Positions 8,322 to 19,700 of a stretch of DNA of 64,000 nucleotides are shown here, in pieces. Under the pieces are notes generated by a model. That model had not been told where the DNA came from. It saw only the letters and a list, made by a program, of their open reading frames with translations, and made no database searches. Position numbers and translations under genes: made by a program. Position 1 is the stretch's first letter. Each line of letters opens with the position of its first letter. Source of the DNA: Poteriospumella lacustris (taxonomy: Eukaryota; Sar; Chrysophyceae; Chromulinales; Dinobryaceae); the NCBI GenBank assembly GCA_008000375.1, contig SMOI01000108.1:22396-86395 (forward strand), in the 5' to 3' direction.

Positions 8322-11300
8322 TCAACGTTGGGTATTCGCCGTGGGCCGTTGGTGCTCCGGAAGCAGACGGCTCGCCCGTTGTCGGGCTTCCTCCGCAGAC
8401 ACGCCCAGGTACGTCTCATGGTACTGCTGCAGCAGTGTCATCGGGTTGTCCGATACGGCCAGCAGTCGTTTGATGGCCTGTCGCTCCGCGTCGGAGAACA
8501 CCGCGAACGCATCCAAGCCGCACAGCTGCAGGCCAATAACTTCCACCTGTTTCCCTTGTGACTGCTGCAGCTTCTCCGCAACAGGTGGTGTGGTGGCGTC
8601 GGTCGTCTCCACCGCGTCGGACGACGACGATGGATGCGTCGTCTTACGTCTCTTCGTCATCGGACCCCCTTCGTCTGTTTCGCGTGGACGCCGTCCCAGG
8701 AGCGTTCCGGTCACCCGGTCTTCTTCTGGGAGGGCCTGCTCTTCGTCCGAAGACTCAGAGTCAGACTCAGAGTCAGCAGCAGCAGCATCAGCAGTCATCA
8801 CCCAATGTCTGCCGAAGAAAAAATTCGTCCCGATTTCCCCTGGGGTCACATCGACAGAATGGTCGGCTTGCGCGTTCACGGCGGCGTACAAGGTGGGTAC
8901 GGGGTAGGTCATCGTCGTTTTGAAACCTTGTCTCGTTTTGCCTCTCCCTGTAACCTCCCGCCGGTCGCGCTGGGCGATGGCGAGCACGCCACCGTCGACG
9001 GTGTCGGTCGTCGCCGTCGACACCATCGACGACACCAAATTGCGCACACGGAAAGCAGCTTTCCAGTTTTTTACCTGTATCTCGCACGTGGTGAGAACAA
9101 AGCTGTCGCTGTCCCATGGGTCGATGGGCTTGTCAGGATCTGCTGGGTCCGGCAGCGCCACCGGAATGACGATGTCCTTCGCCGCCTCGCCATTCTTGCA
9201 TAGCACCGCCGCGCCTCGGGCCAGCAGGGCCTTGTACGAGGCGACCGATTTAATGGGGTCGAGGCTGGCTTTGACGAATTGGTTGAACATGACGATGCCA
9301 TGGCGCAGCGCGTTGTCCTGCAGCAAGTCCGCGATCTTGCCTCGGGCTTGGTCGGATCCGCCGTAGAGCTCCACCAACACCTCGACGAGCGGGATCGGTC
9401 GACACAAGGGCGACCAGGCCGCCGCCGTCGAGTCGGTGGCCGTGTCGTCAGCTGTAGCGGCGGTAGCACTGGACTGAGACACCGGATTTGTGCGGGGAAG
9501 GCGAGCACTCGCCTTGTCAAAGGCTCTGCTCAGCGCTAGACACACCACCAACTCACCCATCTCGCCTTTGCCTGACGGCAGCGCCAACGATCCTCGTACC
9601 GCAATCCGATACAGGGCTTCCATCAACTTGCAAAATGCACCTTCGGTCTGCATGAGCTGTGCCGCCGCCTCCGCCAGCAACGGCTCCGACTGATAGCCGA
9701 CGATGACGTCCTGTCCATCGTCCGAGACGCCAAAGCACGTCGCCATATGCTGCCGAACGAGCAACTGCTTGTGAAGTGTACTCGTACTAGACAAGAAGTA
9801 GCGACAGCCCAGGACCGCGAGGCGGGCCAGGTCTGTGTCGGTGGAGTCATCGGAGCGAGTGATGATCTGCGTCGGATCGGTTGCGTTCACCAGCTTTGTC
9901 TTCGCGAACGTCAGGATCTCGTCCATCGTCTCGGACTGCTCGTCGGCCGTATGAGCCATCTGAAACGACTGGTGGGCGAGCATCGCGAACAGGGGGCGGG
10001 ACAAGAGCGCCAACGTCACCGGACACCACGACACCGTCACACCCCGGTCGCCACCGCTGCTGTGATTGCCGCCGAACGGACGATACGTCACGACGTCCGA
10101 CAGCATGTGGTCCGTGGTCCCCGGGTTGCACATGGGTAGCATACAAAAGGGAGGCAACACCCGCCGTGGCTCGTTCATGGCCTTCACATCGGGCGGGCGC
10201 ACCGATGGCGTCATATACAGACTGCTATCCGCAGGAAACAGATTGCTGATGTGGGAATTGGTGTCCGTAAATAATGCAAACAGTTTGGCCTTGGTGCCGA
10301 TATCACGTAAACCTTTGCGAATACGATTTAGCACGGACACGGTCGTGCTCTCTCCAGTAGTGGTCCTCACCGGACATTCTTTGGCCAACGCGGCGGCCTC
10401 GTCGAAGACGAAAACGACAAACGCCGTTTCAGGCACAGACACCGCGGGTAGACGTGCGGAGGTCTTCTTCGTGTATTGCTTGACCACTTCGTCCCAGAAG
10501 GTCCGACTATCTTCATCATCGGCCACGACGTGCGCCAGCCAATCGCGCCGAACCTTCGGGTCGTCCCAGATCGACGGAATCGCACCATAGTTCTTCACGA
10601 TCAAGAGCAAGAACAGGGGCCAAAACTCGGACTTCAAGCCGAATCGGTTAATGCATTCCATGAGCACGCTGGTACGCGGTGGATACCCGGTCTTATCGCT
10701 TCTGCAACAGATGTAGATCACGTGCATGTGGTCCCGAGTGGCCAGCTGTAGCGCCAGTCGGGTCTTGCCCATGCCGGAGCTTTGGATGATCGCCGAGAAG
10801 GGTCCTTTGTAGGCCTGCGCTGCGGGCGATTTGACGTTCGAATGGAACCGCTCAACGCCTGTCTTCACGTGCTGTTCCAAATAGGCCAGCACGTCGTAGC
10901 CGACGGTCTGGAACGGCTTGCTCAGCAACAATTCCATTAACACCGTCTGCTCCCGGTCTACATACGTTGAGGTCAGCAAGCGAGTGCGGGTATAAGGTAG
11001 ATGTGACCATTCTGGATACCTGCGTTGTTGGCACCCTCCGGAGGGGTAAAGGTTTTGCTCCAATCCAACAGTGTGACCGCAGCCCACTTGGCTGCGGTCC
11101 GGTTTGAGATGATGAAACCTCCGGAGGAGGTTTTGCTCATCCAAAGCATCGGTTTGAGATGATTACTCAGAAGGTCACTAAGTTCGGATTGCTGCTGTGA
11201 CGTCACAAACTTCCACAGGCTCGTTTCGTCCATCACCTCCGGATCCTCGTTGGCAATAGCCTTCAATACAGAAGGCAACCAGTTCTCAGCATCGTCCCGG

Positions 11301-11512
11301 GCGAATACTGACACCAACGATGCAAACGATACTGTTGCTTTCGCTGCTACTTGAGGAGGTTCAGCTGTGTGTGTTGCAGTTACTTCCATGGCTGAAGGTT
11401 GTTCTGGTGGTAGCTCTTGTTCAGGTGATTCTGGTGTTGGCACCGCCACTGCTGGGGCTTTTTTCGTTACCTTCGCAGCTTTTGCTTTTGTCTTTGATCC
11501 CGGGCGCGGCAT
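8322..11512 (-). CDS. Crinkler-type protein: P-loop NTPase with PD-(D/E)XK-like nuclease region
   Basis: Two exons, 11020-11512 and 8322-10957, with a 62-nt GT-AG intron (10958-11019) that joins the open frames without loss. Predicted 1,042 residues from the ATG at 11512. The first 60 residues are Lys/Ala/Pro-rich. Walker A is SGMGKTR (about 225-231), Walker B is VFVFDEAAAL (about 350), and a sensor-like FALFTDTNS follows. Near residue 792, DSFVLTTCEIQVKNW has the E-x-Q-x-K core seen in restriction-endonuclease folds of CRN effectors, with a possible upstream Asp. An acidic Glu/Ser stretch and the basic GRRPRET...KRRK (possible nuclear signal) precede the C-terminal helical end. The NTPase-plus-nuclease order matches the Crinkler-RHS-type class; no ubiquitin-like header is seen. 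The gene lies inside 29-nt direct repeats, downstream of clustered inverted repeats. Confidence 0.75.
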
Positions 11513-11763
11513 TATGTTCGGATTTAAGTTGTGACATTTCAGCTCCTGCGCCGATTCGAATATCCGGGTTCACTTCTTCCCCCGACGACATTCGTGTTGG
11601 ACAAACATGTCACGACATGTGACAAGATGAAACCGTTGGCGCAGCGTTCAAACGCCTCGCCACTCGCACACATTGTCACATCATCTTCCAAATTAATTAT
11701 TAATTATTAATTATTATAGATATAGATTTCCAGCTTATCTCCAGCTTACCTGAACGGAGATGA

Positions 11764-11860
11764 CCATGGACCTGTGTTACAGAATTCAACTACTCACTCG
11801 TTGCTCACCTGCCTCACTGTTACTTTGTCTAACAGAGTAGTTGAATTACAGCCACCATGG
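11764..11860. repeat. Inverted repeat with NcoI-like ends
   Basis: Arms 11764-11795 and 11835-11860 pair: ccatggacc...ttacagaattcaactactc against its imperfect reverse complement gagtagttgaattacag...ccatgg. The loop is about 39 nt. It is nested inside the larger inverted repeat. Confidence 0.6.
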
Positions 11861-11905
11861 AGCCCTCCACCTCGCTCCCATTCACGGACCCAGTATGTAC
11901 CAAAA

Positions 11906-12130
11906 TTTTGACCCTATCAGATCTAGTACATATGTGGTGTGCTGATATCCTTTGGTACACATTAGATAAGGAAGACACAACGTACGTGAACTGATAGGGT
12001 GCACTGTAGGGCCTAGGTGAAATCGCTTTGTTTCGTTGGGGCTACGTACTGTACGTTGTGTCTTCCTTATCAACTGTGTCCTTATCTAATATCAGCGCAC
12101 CACATATGTACTAGATCGGATAGGGTCAAA
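11906..12130. repeat. Long imperfect fold-back, arms about 85 nt
   Basis: The left arm (about 11906-11987) contains gaccctatcag, ctagtacatatgtggtg, attagataagga and agacacaacgtacg. The right arm (about 12044-12130) contains their reverse complements in reverse order. The central loop is about 56 nt. Transcribed, this would form a long hairpin. Confidence 0.7.
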
Positions 12131-12195
12131 ATCGAATGTCGTCGGGGGAAGAAGTGAAGAAGTCAGCGGATATTCGAATCGGTGCAGGAGCTGAA

Positions 12196-12224
12196 ATTGC
12201 CTGATACAAGGGAAAGCCCCCGCG
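12196..12224 (+). repeat. 29-nt direct repeat, right copy of the CRN cassette
   Basis: Exact match to 6844-6872. Here the repeat overlaps both the inner end of the 60-nt inverted repeat and the left arm of the palindrome at 12207-12294, so it sits at a junction of elements. Confidence 0.85.
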
Positions 12225-12294
12225 GTAAGTGTGGAGGCTATATAAGTAGTATATATAGACCTCCACACCTTACCGCTGGGGGGCTTTTCCCTTG
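12207..12294. repeat. 88-nt palindrome (hairpin-forming)
   Basis: The left arm (caagggaaagcccccgcggt, then aagtgtggaggctatata) pairs with the right arm (tatatagacctccacacctt, then accgctggggggcttttcccttg). The arms are about 40 nt with one or two mismatches and almost no loop. It could be a MITE end, a transcription terminator or a small-RNA hairpin. Confidence 0.75.
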
Positions 12295-12415
12295 TTAGTC
12301 CCATGGATGGTTGCCTATTCTTATCTCCTCGAAACACATTAGTACAAATCATATCAAACTAATAGCAGGATATTGAAAAATAGTGAATTTTACAGCATGT
12401 ACACTAACGAGCTTG

Positions 12416-13316
12416 CTAACGCAGTCGAATGGTGCTAAGTCGAACACCGATCACTATTCCGAGCGCAAACATCAAACTAATCATAACTGGTGATGTTGAA
12501 ACGGAAGAACTCTCCGATTTTGCGGTGGAATTCGAATACGCGGTGTACTTTGCACTGCTTCCTCTGGAGAGCTGAACGGGATACTTCTCTTCATTCTTCA
12601 AGAATTTGCGGGCCACGACAAAACCGACATCCAAATCGTACATGGATGCCAAACAGAACAAATAGAATCCTATTTTACCCATGTAGATCGACAAAAGCGC
12701 CTTGTCGACATCGGTCCACTTCGCGAGGTCGACTTGGGAATCGTTTTCTGAGTGCTTCGCGAAGAGTCCTGCAACTTGACCAGCAGCGCTTTGAATCAGA
12801 AACGTTAGTTGTCGAGGGGACCGAAACATCATCAGGTTAAGCTTCGCCAGAGCTGCGATGTCCTTGAAATTAGGTCTTCGGGCAGCGGTACTCGGAGTAG
12901 ATGACGGTCCAGATAGGGGGCTTGCGGACTTCACCGCTGAACCAAAATCAACGCAGCATAGTTGGCACAATCGAGTTGAGTAAATGAACACATCTGCAAT
13001 TTCTTCACCCAGGTGAAGAATCTCCGGAATGGAAAGGCCATTTTTCGTTGCGTCATTGAGAACAAACTGCGAATCCAAATCGCCTTTCCATTGGAAAATT
13101 TCGCAAATTTCACCACATTCACCTGGGAGATACAGTGGCGGTAAAGCAAAAACTTCTCATAAAATCGGCATATGGCTCCCTACCAGATAGAGCCATGGCA
13201 ATGGATGGTGGCTTATGGAACTTTTCCCAGTTCCTTTCTTTGCAAAATGTCTCCGCGCGATCAGTGGCATTTTCGAAGGTCTTGAAAGGAATCACCTTTG
13301 TGTCATCGATCGGCAT
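12416..13316 (-). CDS. dCTP pyrophosphatase-like protein with two MazG-type halves and a C-terminal membrane segment
   Basis: Two exons, 13184-13316 and 12416-13122, with a 61-nt intron (13123-13183); 279 residues from the ATG at 13316. The first half matches the DCTPP1/MazG family that hydrolyses dCTP and modified dCTP to dCMP: RNWEKFHKPPSIAMALSGE, then CGEICEIFQWKGD (the ExxE metal-binding helix) and HLGEEIADVFIYSTRLCQL (the ExxD helix). The splice restores this block exactly. A second, diverged half follows (SPRQLTFLIQSAAGQVAGLF ... FLKNEEKYPV), in which the ExxE acids are largely absent, so it may be structural. Residues about 252-270 are a hydrophobic segment followed by a short basic end, as in tail-anchored proteins. 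Family members are usually 110-170 residues and soluble, so the doubled, anchored form is unusual. Confidence 0.82.
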
Positions 13317-13736
13317 TTTCAATATATTTACTCGATGAACACCAAAGAGAATTAAATGCTATTGCACATATGATTTACCACTAATGATATTGTCTGAATA
13401 TGGATATTAAATATGGGATGGTTTCTGGCCGACTTCATTCAGCAGAAAGTGCACTGCCCATCGTCATCATCATGTACGATTTGAATGTGGGCTGCTGCTG
13501 CTGCTGACGCTCTGACTGCTCCTGTTCCTTCTCCCCGAGCAAATTCTCAACAGCAGTATCCTGATGCTAAACTCAGATATGCTGATGCTAAAACAAGATC
13601 GAAATTAAAAATGACAGATTACTGCGCAACCAAAAACCAAATGTGTGAAAAAAATGCAAGTACAAAAGAAATCATCAGCATGTTCCGTAGTCATGAAGGA
13701 TACACAGTCGTTGAAAACCGCTATACCGGCTACCAG
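13317..13736. other. Intergenic region upstream of the dCTP pyrophosphatase gene
   Basis: Holds the promoter of the dCTP pyrophosphatase gene and the 3' flank of the transporter gene. A short CTG run lies near 13488-13506. No gene is seen. Confidence 0.4.
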
Positions 13737-15365
13737 TTACGAGGTTTCTGTCGGAAGCAACGCACGGACTTCGTTGGCATCCGTAGTATCATCCCGCCTT
13801 ACTCTACTTTGCGCACCACAAAGTCTATCAGACATGCACGAAATGGAGGGGGCCGAGTCAAACATTTCGTCAACCAGGCGGTAGCATTGCTCCAAATCAA
13901 CATGGCGGGTCTCCGGAATGTAGAAATATACAAAATACAAGGCCAGTGTGTTGCAGACGGCGAAGAAGAAAAATACCACTTCGAAGCCCAAGTACGCCAG
14001 CGCACTCGGGAAAACAAATGTCACCGCAAAGTACGACGTGAACAACGCCAAATTGGACAAGGCATTCGCCGTCGATCGAATGTAGAAGGGAGTGATTTCG
14101 TTCAGGACGAAGTACGCCATCGAACCAAAACCCAATTGAAATCCAAATCCCGACAGAAAAATGAACACGTAGGAGTAACTGCCCAAGTAGAACACATACG
14201 AAAAGCCGGCGAGGAACAAAGACACGGCCATGATGATGGCGGAGATTATCAAAAATGTCCGCCTACCCAACAAGTCTCCGATCCACAACATCACGTACGC
14301 GGACACCAACCGAGTCGCGAGGTAGCCAAACACATAGTCTTGGGCATTCTCCAAGTTAAAGTCCTCGAATATGGAGAACGAAAAGTAGAGAAACACTGTT
14401 TGGCCCGTGAAAATCTTCAACATGTTGAACGTAACTTTGAGCAACAAACACCGTCGATAGAGTTGATCATGAACAATCAGCTGTAACGATGGCGTCAACG
14501 CATCATACAATCCACTTTGGAACACCCAATGTTTGGTATTTTCCATTCGATACACAGCCAGTTTCTCATCGATGACCAGTTTTTCTCGTCTCTCTTGACT
14601 TATACTTTCTTTCAGTTTATTCAAATCATCTTCATCGGCGTCGGGCGTAATGAAACGCAAGGCCCGTAGAACATCCTCATCAGGGTAGTCGTGAAACATT
14701 AACCACACCGGATTGTGCGGAATGAAAAGACTGCATAAAGCCATGACTAGCGCCAAGATGTACGCGATGCGAAACGACCAAACCCAACCATAACCACCAA
14801 CCAGTTGATTGATGTAGCCGGTAAAGAAACCAATATTCATCCCCAGCATTACCATGAGTTCCACCGATGAACCATAACTCCCTCGAACAGATGCTGGAAG
14901 CGTCTCCGTGATGTATTGTGGAATACTGTGCAATGTCGAAGCAATACCTCCTCCATACACTAGCCTTCCGGCAATGAGAAGAATCAGCGGTCCCATTGTG
15001 TTCCATTCGAGCTCACCAGCCACACTGACGAAAAGTCCCGCAATGAAGTACAATGTGGAAGCCAAAAGGATTTCGTCCTTCTTGGACATATTGTCGGCGA
15101 ATCGCAGCAGCAAAGAATAGCAGATGACCGCACCTAAGGCTGCACCCGCGGCGACAAAGCCCAACAGTGCCGAATTCTCATACGTGATTTTGTAGTACGA
15201 ATATTTCGACTGATCGTCATCTGCTGACCCATAGTGCGAGAATGTATACATGACCCAGATAGTCGCCCCAATTTCATAACCGAACAGAACGCTCCCCAAA
15301 TTGGCAAAAATGACCAAGTAGGTTAGCGCCCATGGATTGGGTGTCTTCTTTTCCTCGACGGTCAT
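13737..15365 (-). CDS. Major facilitator superfamily transporter, sugar-porter-like
   Basis: Intronless, 542 residues, ATG at 15365. Twelve hydrophobic segments can be counted. The first helix has NLGSVLFGYEIGA, matching the sugar-porter FGYDxG signature. The central part carries GRLVYGGGIASTLHSIPQYI and then TLPASVRGSYGSSVELMVMLG, corresponding to the sugar-porter GRxxxGxGxG...PxYxxE and P...RG motifs. The loop between helices 6 and 7 is long and charged (DADEDDLNKLKESISQERRE). The second half has GDLLGRRTFLI, the repeated GxxxGRR motif. The substrate cannot be fixed: the FGYE variant and the P-Q-Y-I-T-E version fit hexose, inositol or a related polyol. Plasma or vacuolar membrane location is inference. 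Confidence 0.85.
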   Translation of the reverse strand: MTVEEKKTPNPWALTYLVIFANLGSVLFGYEIGATIWVMYTFSHYGSADDDQSKYSYYKITYENSALLGFVAAGAALGAVICYSLLLRFADNMSKKDEILLASTLYFIAGLFVSVAGELEWNTMGPLILLIAGRLVYGGGIASTLHSIPQYITETLPASVRGSYGSSVELMVMLGMNIGFFTGYINQLVGGYGWVWSFRIAYILALVMALCSLFIPHNPVWLMFHDYPDEDVLRALRFITPDADEDDLNKLKESISQERREKLVIDEKLAVYRMENTKHWVFQSGLYDALTPSLQLIVHDQLYRRCLLLKVTFNMLKIFTGQTVFLYFSFSIFEDFNLENAQDYVFGYLATRLVSAYVMLWIGDLLGRRTFLIISAIIMAVSLFLAGFSYVFYLGSYSYVFIFLSGFGFQLGFGSMAYFVLNEITPFYIRSTANALSNLALFTSYFAVTFVFPSALAYLGFEVVFFFFAVCNTLALYFVYFYIPETRHVDLEQCYRLVDEMFDSAPSISCMSDRLCGAQSRVRRDDTTDANEVRALLPTETS

Positions 15366-15827
15366 TCTATTCCAAAATCATGGATGTCACTGCTCACAGA
15401 TGAAACCCTTGACAGAATAGTACACCTGAATAGAACATCAAATGCCGTATACTGTTGTACCATCGATGTAAACCATAAATAAACCTTTCGCATATCGATC
15501 GGACCTGTGCCCACCGATGAAAAATTTCACCATTCCCAAATACCTAAAGTTTAGGTGTTGCGGCTGCTGAAGTCGGCGTGTGGCCTCATCATCGAAATTA
15601 GGTACTACAGCTGTAGAAAGAAAACGGAGTGAAAGTAATCTTGCGACATAAGGTTAGATATTGAAGTCCATGATGCTAATTATTGTAAATTTTTCTCAAA
15701 GACATGAGTGTGGAACAGGTGGCGGGGGACCGAGAGAACGTAGGCAGGGTGGTCATTGGAAGCTACAGAGTGATTTTGACTATAATGTGCATATACAAGT
15801 TATTGAAGAATGGTAGACAAAAAGACC
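15366..15827. other. Intergenic region between transporter and coiled-coil gene
   Basis: Contains a perfect short palindrome (acctaaa/tttaggt) near 15542-15557 and AT-rich tracts. It probably holds the promoter of the transporter gene. No coding sequence is supported beyond the last exon of the neighbour. Confidence 0.4.
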
Positions 15828-16233
15828 CTAACTGAGACCTAACATTTCGTCCGAAAGCGCCTACAGAGCCAGCAATTCTCATATCAGCATCAACATGGAA
15901 ACTTGTTGAACAGGTTGCACTTACCTCATCAAGTTTTTGATCCACTTTCTTCCGTAACTCTGTTAGTTGCATATTAAGTTCTAGGATTGACCGCTTCTCT
16001 TCAGAGCAATCCCTTAGAGCCTTCTGCAAACGTTGCTCCAATTCATCATCCGTCATGTCAATACCCGGGATAGACTCAATTGATTGAAGCAGCTCTTTGT
16101 GACAATCGATGATAGCATCCTCTTGGGCCTTCGATTCCTCTTGAACATTGGTGTTGCTTCGCATCGCTTCGAACACATTCAAGACCAATTTATCGACAAG
16201 GTTGTGGACGTCGTCGATGCCGTGGCCGCTCAT
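15828..16233 (-). CDS. Small coiled-coil protein, possibly Mediator subunit MED21
   Basis: Two exons, 15925-16233 and 15828-15860, with a 64-nt intron (15861-15924) whose donor gtaagt and acceptor ctgtag are good. 113 residues from the ATG at 16233. The protein is all-helical by composition: a short N-terminal helix (DVHNLVDKLVLNVFEAM), a linker, then ELLQSIESIPGIDMTDDELE and a long coiled coil ending KVDQKLDEALSDEMLGLS. The order (short helix, then LIxxLP-type turn, then long coiled coil) and the size resemble MED21, which binds MED7 in the Mediator middle module. The resemblance is weak and rests on pattern alone. Other small coiled-coil subunits (MED9, kinetochore or dynactin parts) are possible. 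Confidence 0.4.
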
Positions 16234-16798
16234 GGTTGATCAAATTCTTGCACTAAAGGCTATCTGCAGACGATTTCCTGGCTCTCGTATTCCTTGATGG
16301 TCTACTCTCTGGCTTAACTTTTGTGAGCCGTCACTCGTCTCCTTCTTTGACATCAAGTGATGAGAGAAGGTCGAGTTGCTTCTTTGGCGATTGGATTCCG
16401 ATTGCGACATCGCCGCCATCGTCACCATGTCGCCTACTCAAAATGTGAATCCAAATATAGCTTTTTACTGATGGAAAAGGAGTGCTTGTTAAGCGTCACC
16501 TGTGTGATGTGGCCGTTTCCCGTTTTCAGTCCTCGACGACGACTCGACGACGACTCGATGACTCGATGACCTTCATATATATCCGTGGTCAAATGATAGC
16601 AACTTCCGGGACCATTTGAAATTGTTTGTTGCCTTGTGTTGGTTGATTTTCACTGCCTTGACCGGAGAAAGCAGCGAAGCATCGGACGGTTACAGAATCG
16701 TTGATTCTAATCAGCTTCACGAAGCATCCTCATCAAGTTCATCACGAGAAGTACTGTGGTCGTTGAAACCACTCTTCAAATAGTGATCACAATACATC
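16234..16798. promoter_or_regulatory. Divergent upstream region
   Basis: 565 bp between two divergent starts. A short tandem of cgacgact/cgatgact words occurs at about 16533-16568. Nothing else is recognised. Confidence 0.4.
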
Positions 16799-19700
16799 AT
16801 GTCCCACCGGAGGTAAGAGTTTGTTTGTTCTGTTGGTGTGGAGAGCTTCTGTTTATTCTGGACAATGAAGCAGTAGGAAATCCTCTCCCGACACATACAA
16901 AGTTGCTCGAACTCGTGACTTAGCGGCAGGAGAATTCTCTCTGTATGAAGACTCTCAAATATCACATGAAGCAGATTCCTTACGGCAGACGCTGTCTCGG
17001 GAAAGCGATGCATTTAAGCAATCTCGACCCGGCCATCTGTCAGAAGAACGATTGAAACTGCGAGCGGAACGGGAACGAGCCAGTTCCCCAACCCTTGACC
17101 AAGATGCAATTCGGTCTATTTTAAAGGTACGAACTAAACCTAAAGCATCAATGTTTAATGATGTTTAATCGAGCCGTCTTTGCAAACAACAGACACCACC
17201 GGCTCGACATCGAAGCCCACAAACGTATCTCGCTCCCATTCAAAACTCTCGACCATCCTCCAACTACGATCGAGCGATTCCTGTCACCGTAGAATCGAAA
17301 CCTGATGTTGATCGTATTCCGAATGCACGATTGGGTGCAGAGGTGCCCATCTCTGACAAAACCAATGTGCTTGGTAGCAGCCAGTTGTCCATGTGTCCTG
17401 GTGACTTCTGCAATCTGAATATCTACGCTCTTTCTGGAATGGGGGACGCCATGTCTTCTGCCAAACGCAATTCAACCAGCAAAGAGTATCGGAAGTCTCT
17501 TTTCGATGCGGGTTTATTGGATGCCGCGATAGAGAACCCCAATCGCTTCACTGGGCCGTTGACCCACCGCATCACTTACAAATCGATCATTCAAGCGCGT
17601 CAAGAGATGCCGTTGGTGAGAATGCAGCTCGAGCGCCATCTGCGTGGGGATGACACCCCCTATGTGTTGCAAGATCGACACAATGACACCGCCGTTGGCG
17701 GGAAGATCCCCGCCCATTATTATCAAGAGACGTCGTGTTGCCAGAACTGCTTCCAAGTATACAGCATCGTCGACAAAGCGCGCAACAAAGCTCTCTCACA
17801 ACTATCCAACCCTAAGAATCCAGTACGAGCACGTTCCAGTTCGGCCAATGATACCTACTCGGCGGGGGGAATGTCGTCAGATGATGCGAAGGAGTATCTG
17901 GAGTCGAAAATGACCAATTTCCAAGCCCAGGCCTTGTCGACGGTCAGTCACAACAAACGAAGGAAACGCGAAAAACTTGCCTTTGATGATGATGGCAATC
18001 CAGGAAATAATCTATCCGCTGAGAACTCGTTCGTGGATGTACCTGATTCAGAGAGTATGCGAGAAGCCTTGAAAGCGATCGAAGGTTTAACCAAAATGGA
18101 TGTCGCTGAAATCCGGACGATGGTGAAACCACCTGCGGCCGTTGAAGTGGTCATGGAAGCCGTGATGATCTTATTAACGGGCAAACACATGAGTTTCAAA
18201 GAAGCGCATCGGTTTCTCAACCAAGGAGAAGTCTTTCTCAACATGCTCACCGATTTCAACTTGGCCGACGTGACTGACGAGCGGTTGCGTATGATGGAAG
18301 TGTACGTGGACAACCCGTTGTTTCGACCGGAACATGTCTTACCCATCAGTCGATGTGCATCGAAGTTCTGTGCATGGGTACATGGTATTGTCCATGCGGC
18401 ACGGTATCGACGTGGCGTGGGTCACCGACGAATAGATACGATCAAACCAAAGGCCTTGGCGCCACTGGATGCGGTCACGTTATCCCAGGCGGTGGCCAAG
18501 AACTATCTGAAGCCACTAAACAAACCAATGTCCGTCGCTGCACCGAATCGTGTCGCCGCAGCGGCAGCAGCAGGTGCAGCTGGTAATGTGCGCGAAGATG
18601 AGCTGTCCTTTGTCCAGAAACTGGAGCGTATCAAGGCGACGAAGTTGAAAGACGGACAAAGTCGACAGGGCATTTCACGTGGGGACGGGGACAACACGGG
18701 TTCGTTGGCTCCTTTGAAAGGAACGTTGAAGAAATCACAATCATTGACGAAGAAAGGCTTGCTGGGCTCCGAATTGGAGAGCTCACTGGCAGAGCCATCG
18801 CTCAGTCGAAGTTTGAAGGACACGGGCAGCCGCTTTGATCCCGGACCCACCCCAACGCTTCCTGATTTTTCGATGTCGTCGTCACTGGAACATCCCTCCA
18901 CGGCCTTGGACGGTAGCAGTGGAAAACGCAAACACAGCAAACGTGAAATCAAGGCGATGAAAGCCATGCAGAAGAAGAACACCGACCGCTTGGCGGCTCA
19001 AACCGCCATGGAAGGCAGCGTCGGGATCATGGGTGTGCCCAAGGAGTTCGTGTGCTCCGATGGCATCAGTCGTATGCCGTACGTCGTCATGGGCAAGTTC
19101 TCGTTGTCGGTGGAGAAGTGTAGCTTTGTCATCATCCACGATTTCTTCGATACGTACGATGCGACCGCGATCCTCTACAAGCCCATCGTACAGCGCCACG
19201 AAGAAGGCTGTCAAATCTTGTGTTTCAACTATCCTGGACAAGCCCACACCGTGTGGCCACGGCCTTCTCCCGTCGAACGAGAACGGGGAGCCAAAGAACC
19301 GGTCTTGAACAACGATTGGCTGGCCGATCGCATTCATGAGTTGCTGCTGCACGCGGAAGCCGCCGGGGATATTCTCTTGAGCAAACCGTTTCATCTCGTG
19401 GGCATGGGCAACGGTGCATGTATCGCGGCAGCGTTTTGTCAACGCTATGCGGCCCACAAGATGTATGCGAACAGTTTACGCTCCGTGGTGGCCGTCAATG
19501 GCTTTCTCTACCCCGACGCGCAGTTGTCCGCCATTTTACACGCGGCGTATCAAGTCTTTGAATCGACGCCGCATGCTCGACCCGACATCGCCGTGTCCTA
19601 TTGGAGTCGCTTCATCTTCTCCGAAGAATATCTCTCACGGGTCAACCCCAACTTGGCGCTGAACATCTACACCGCCGTCTCAAATCCCATCACCAACGAC

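Larger units (their letters stand above)
11536..12197. repeat. Pair of ~60-nt inverted repeats flanking 0.54 kb
   Basis: The left arm 11536-11594 and right arm 12133-12197 are near-perfect reverse complements, differing by a 6-nt insertion and a few substitutions. The left arm ends 24 bp from the CRN start codon. Terminal inverted repeats around a short non-coding core resemble a MITE or fold-back element, but I see no clear target-site duplication. Confidence 0.7.
11513..12415. promoter_or_regulatory. Upstream region of the CRN gene, dense in inverted repeats
   Basis: About 900 bp with no gene. It contains four sets of inverted repeats listed separately or in the findings, plus an AT-rich tract (aattattaattattaatta, about 11692-11712). 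It separates the divergent-side CRN start from the 3' end of the dCTP pyrophosphatase gene, so it must contain the CRN promoter. Confidence 0.55.
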
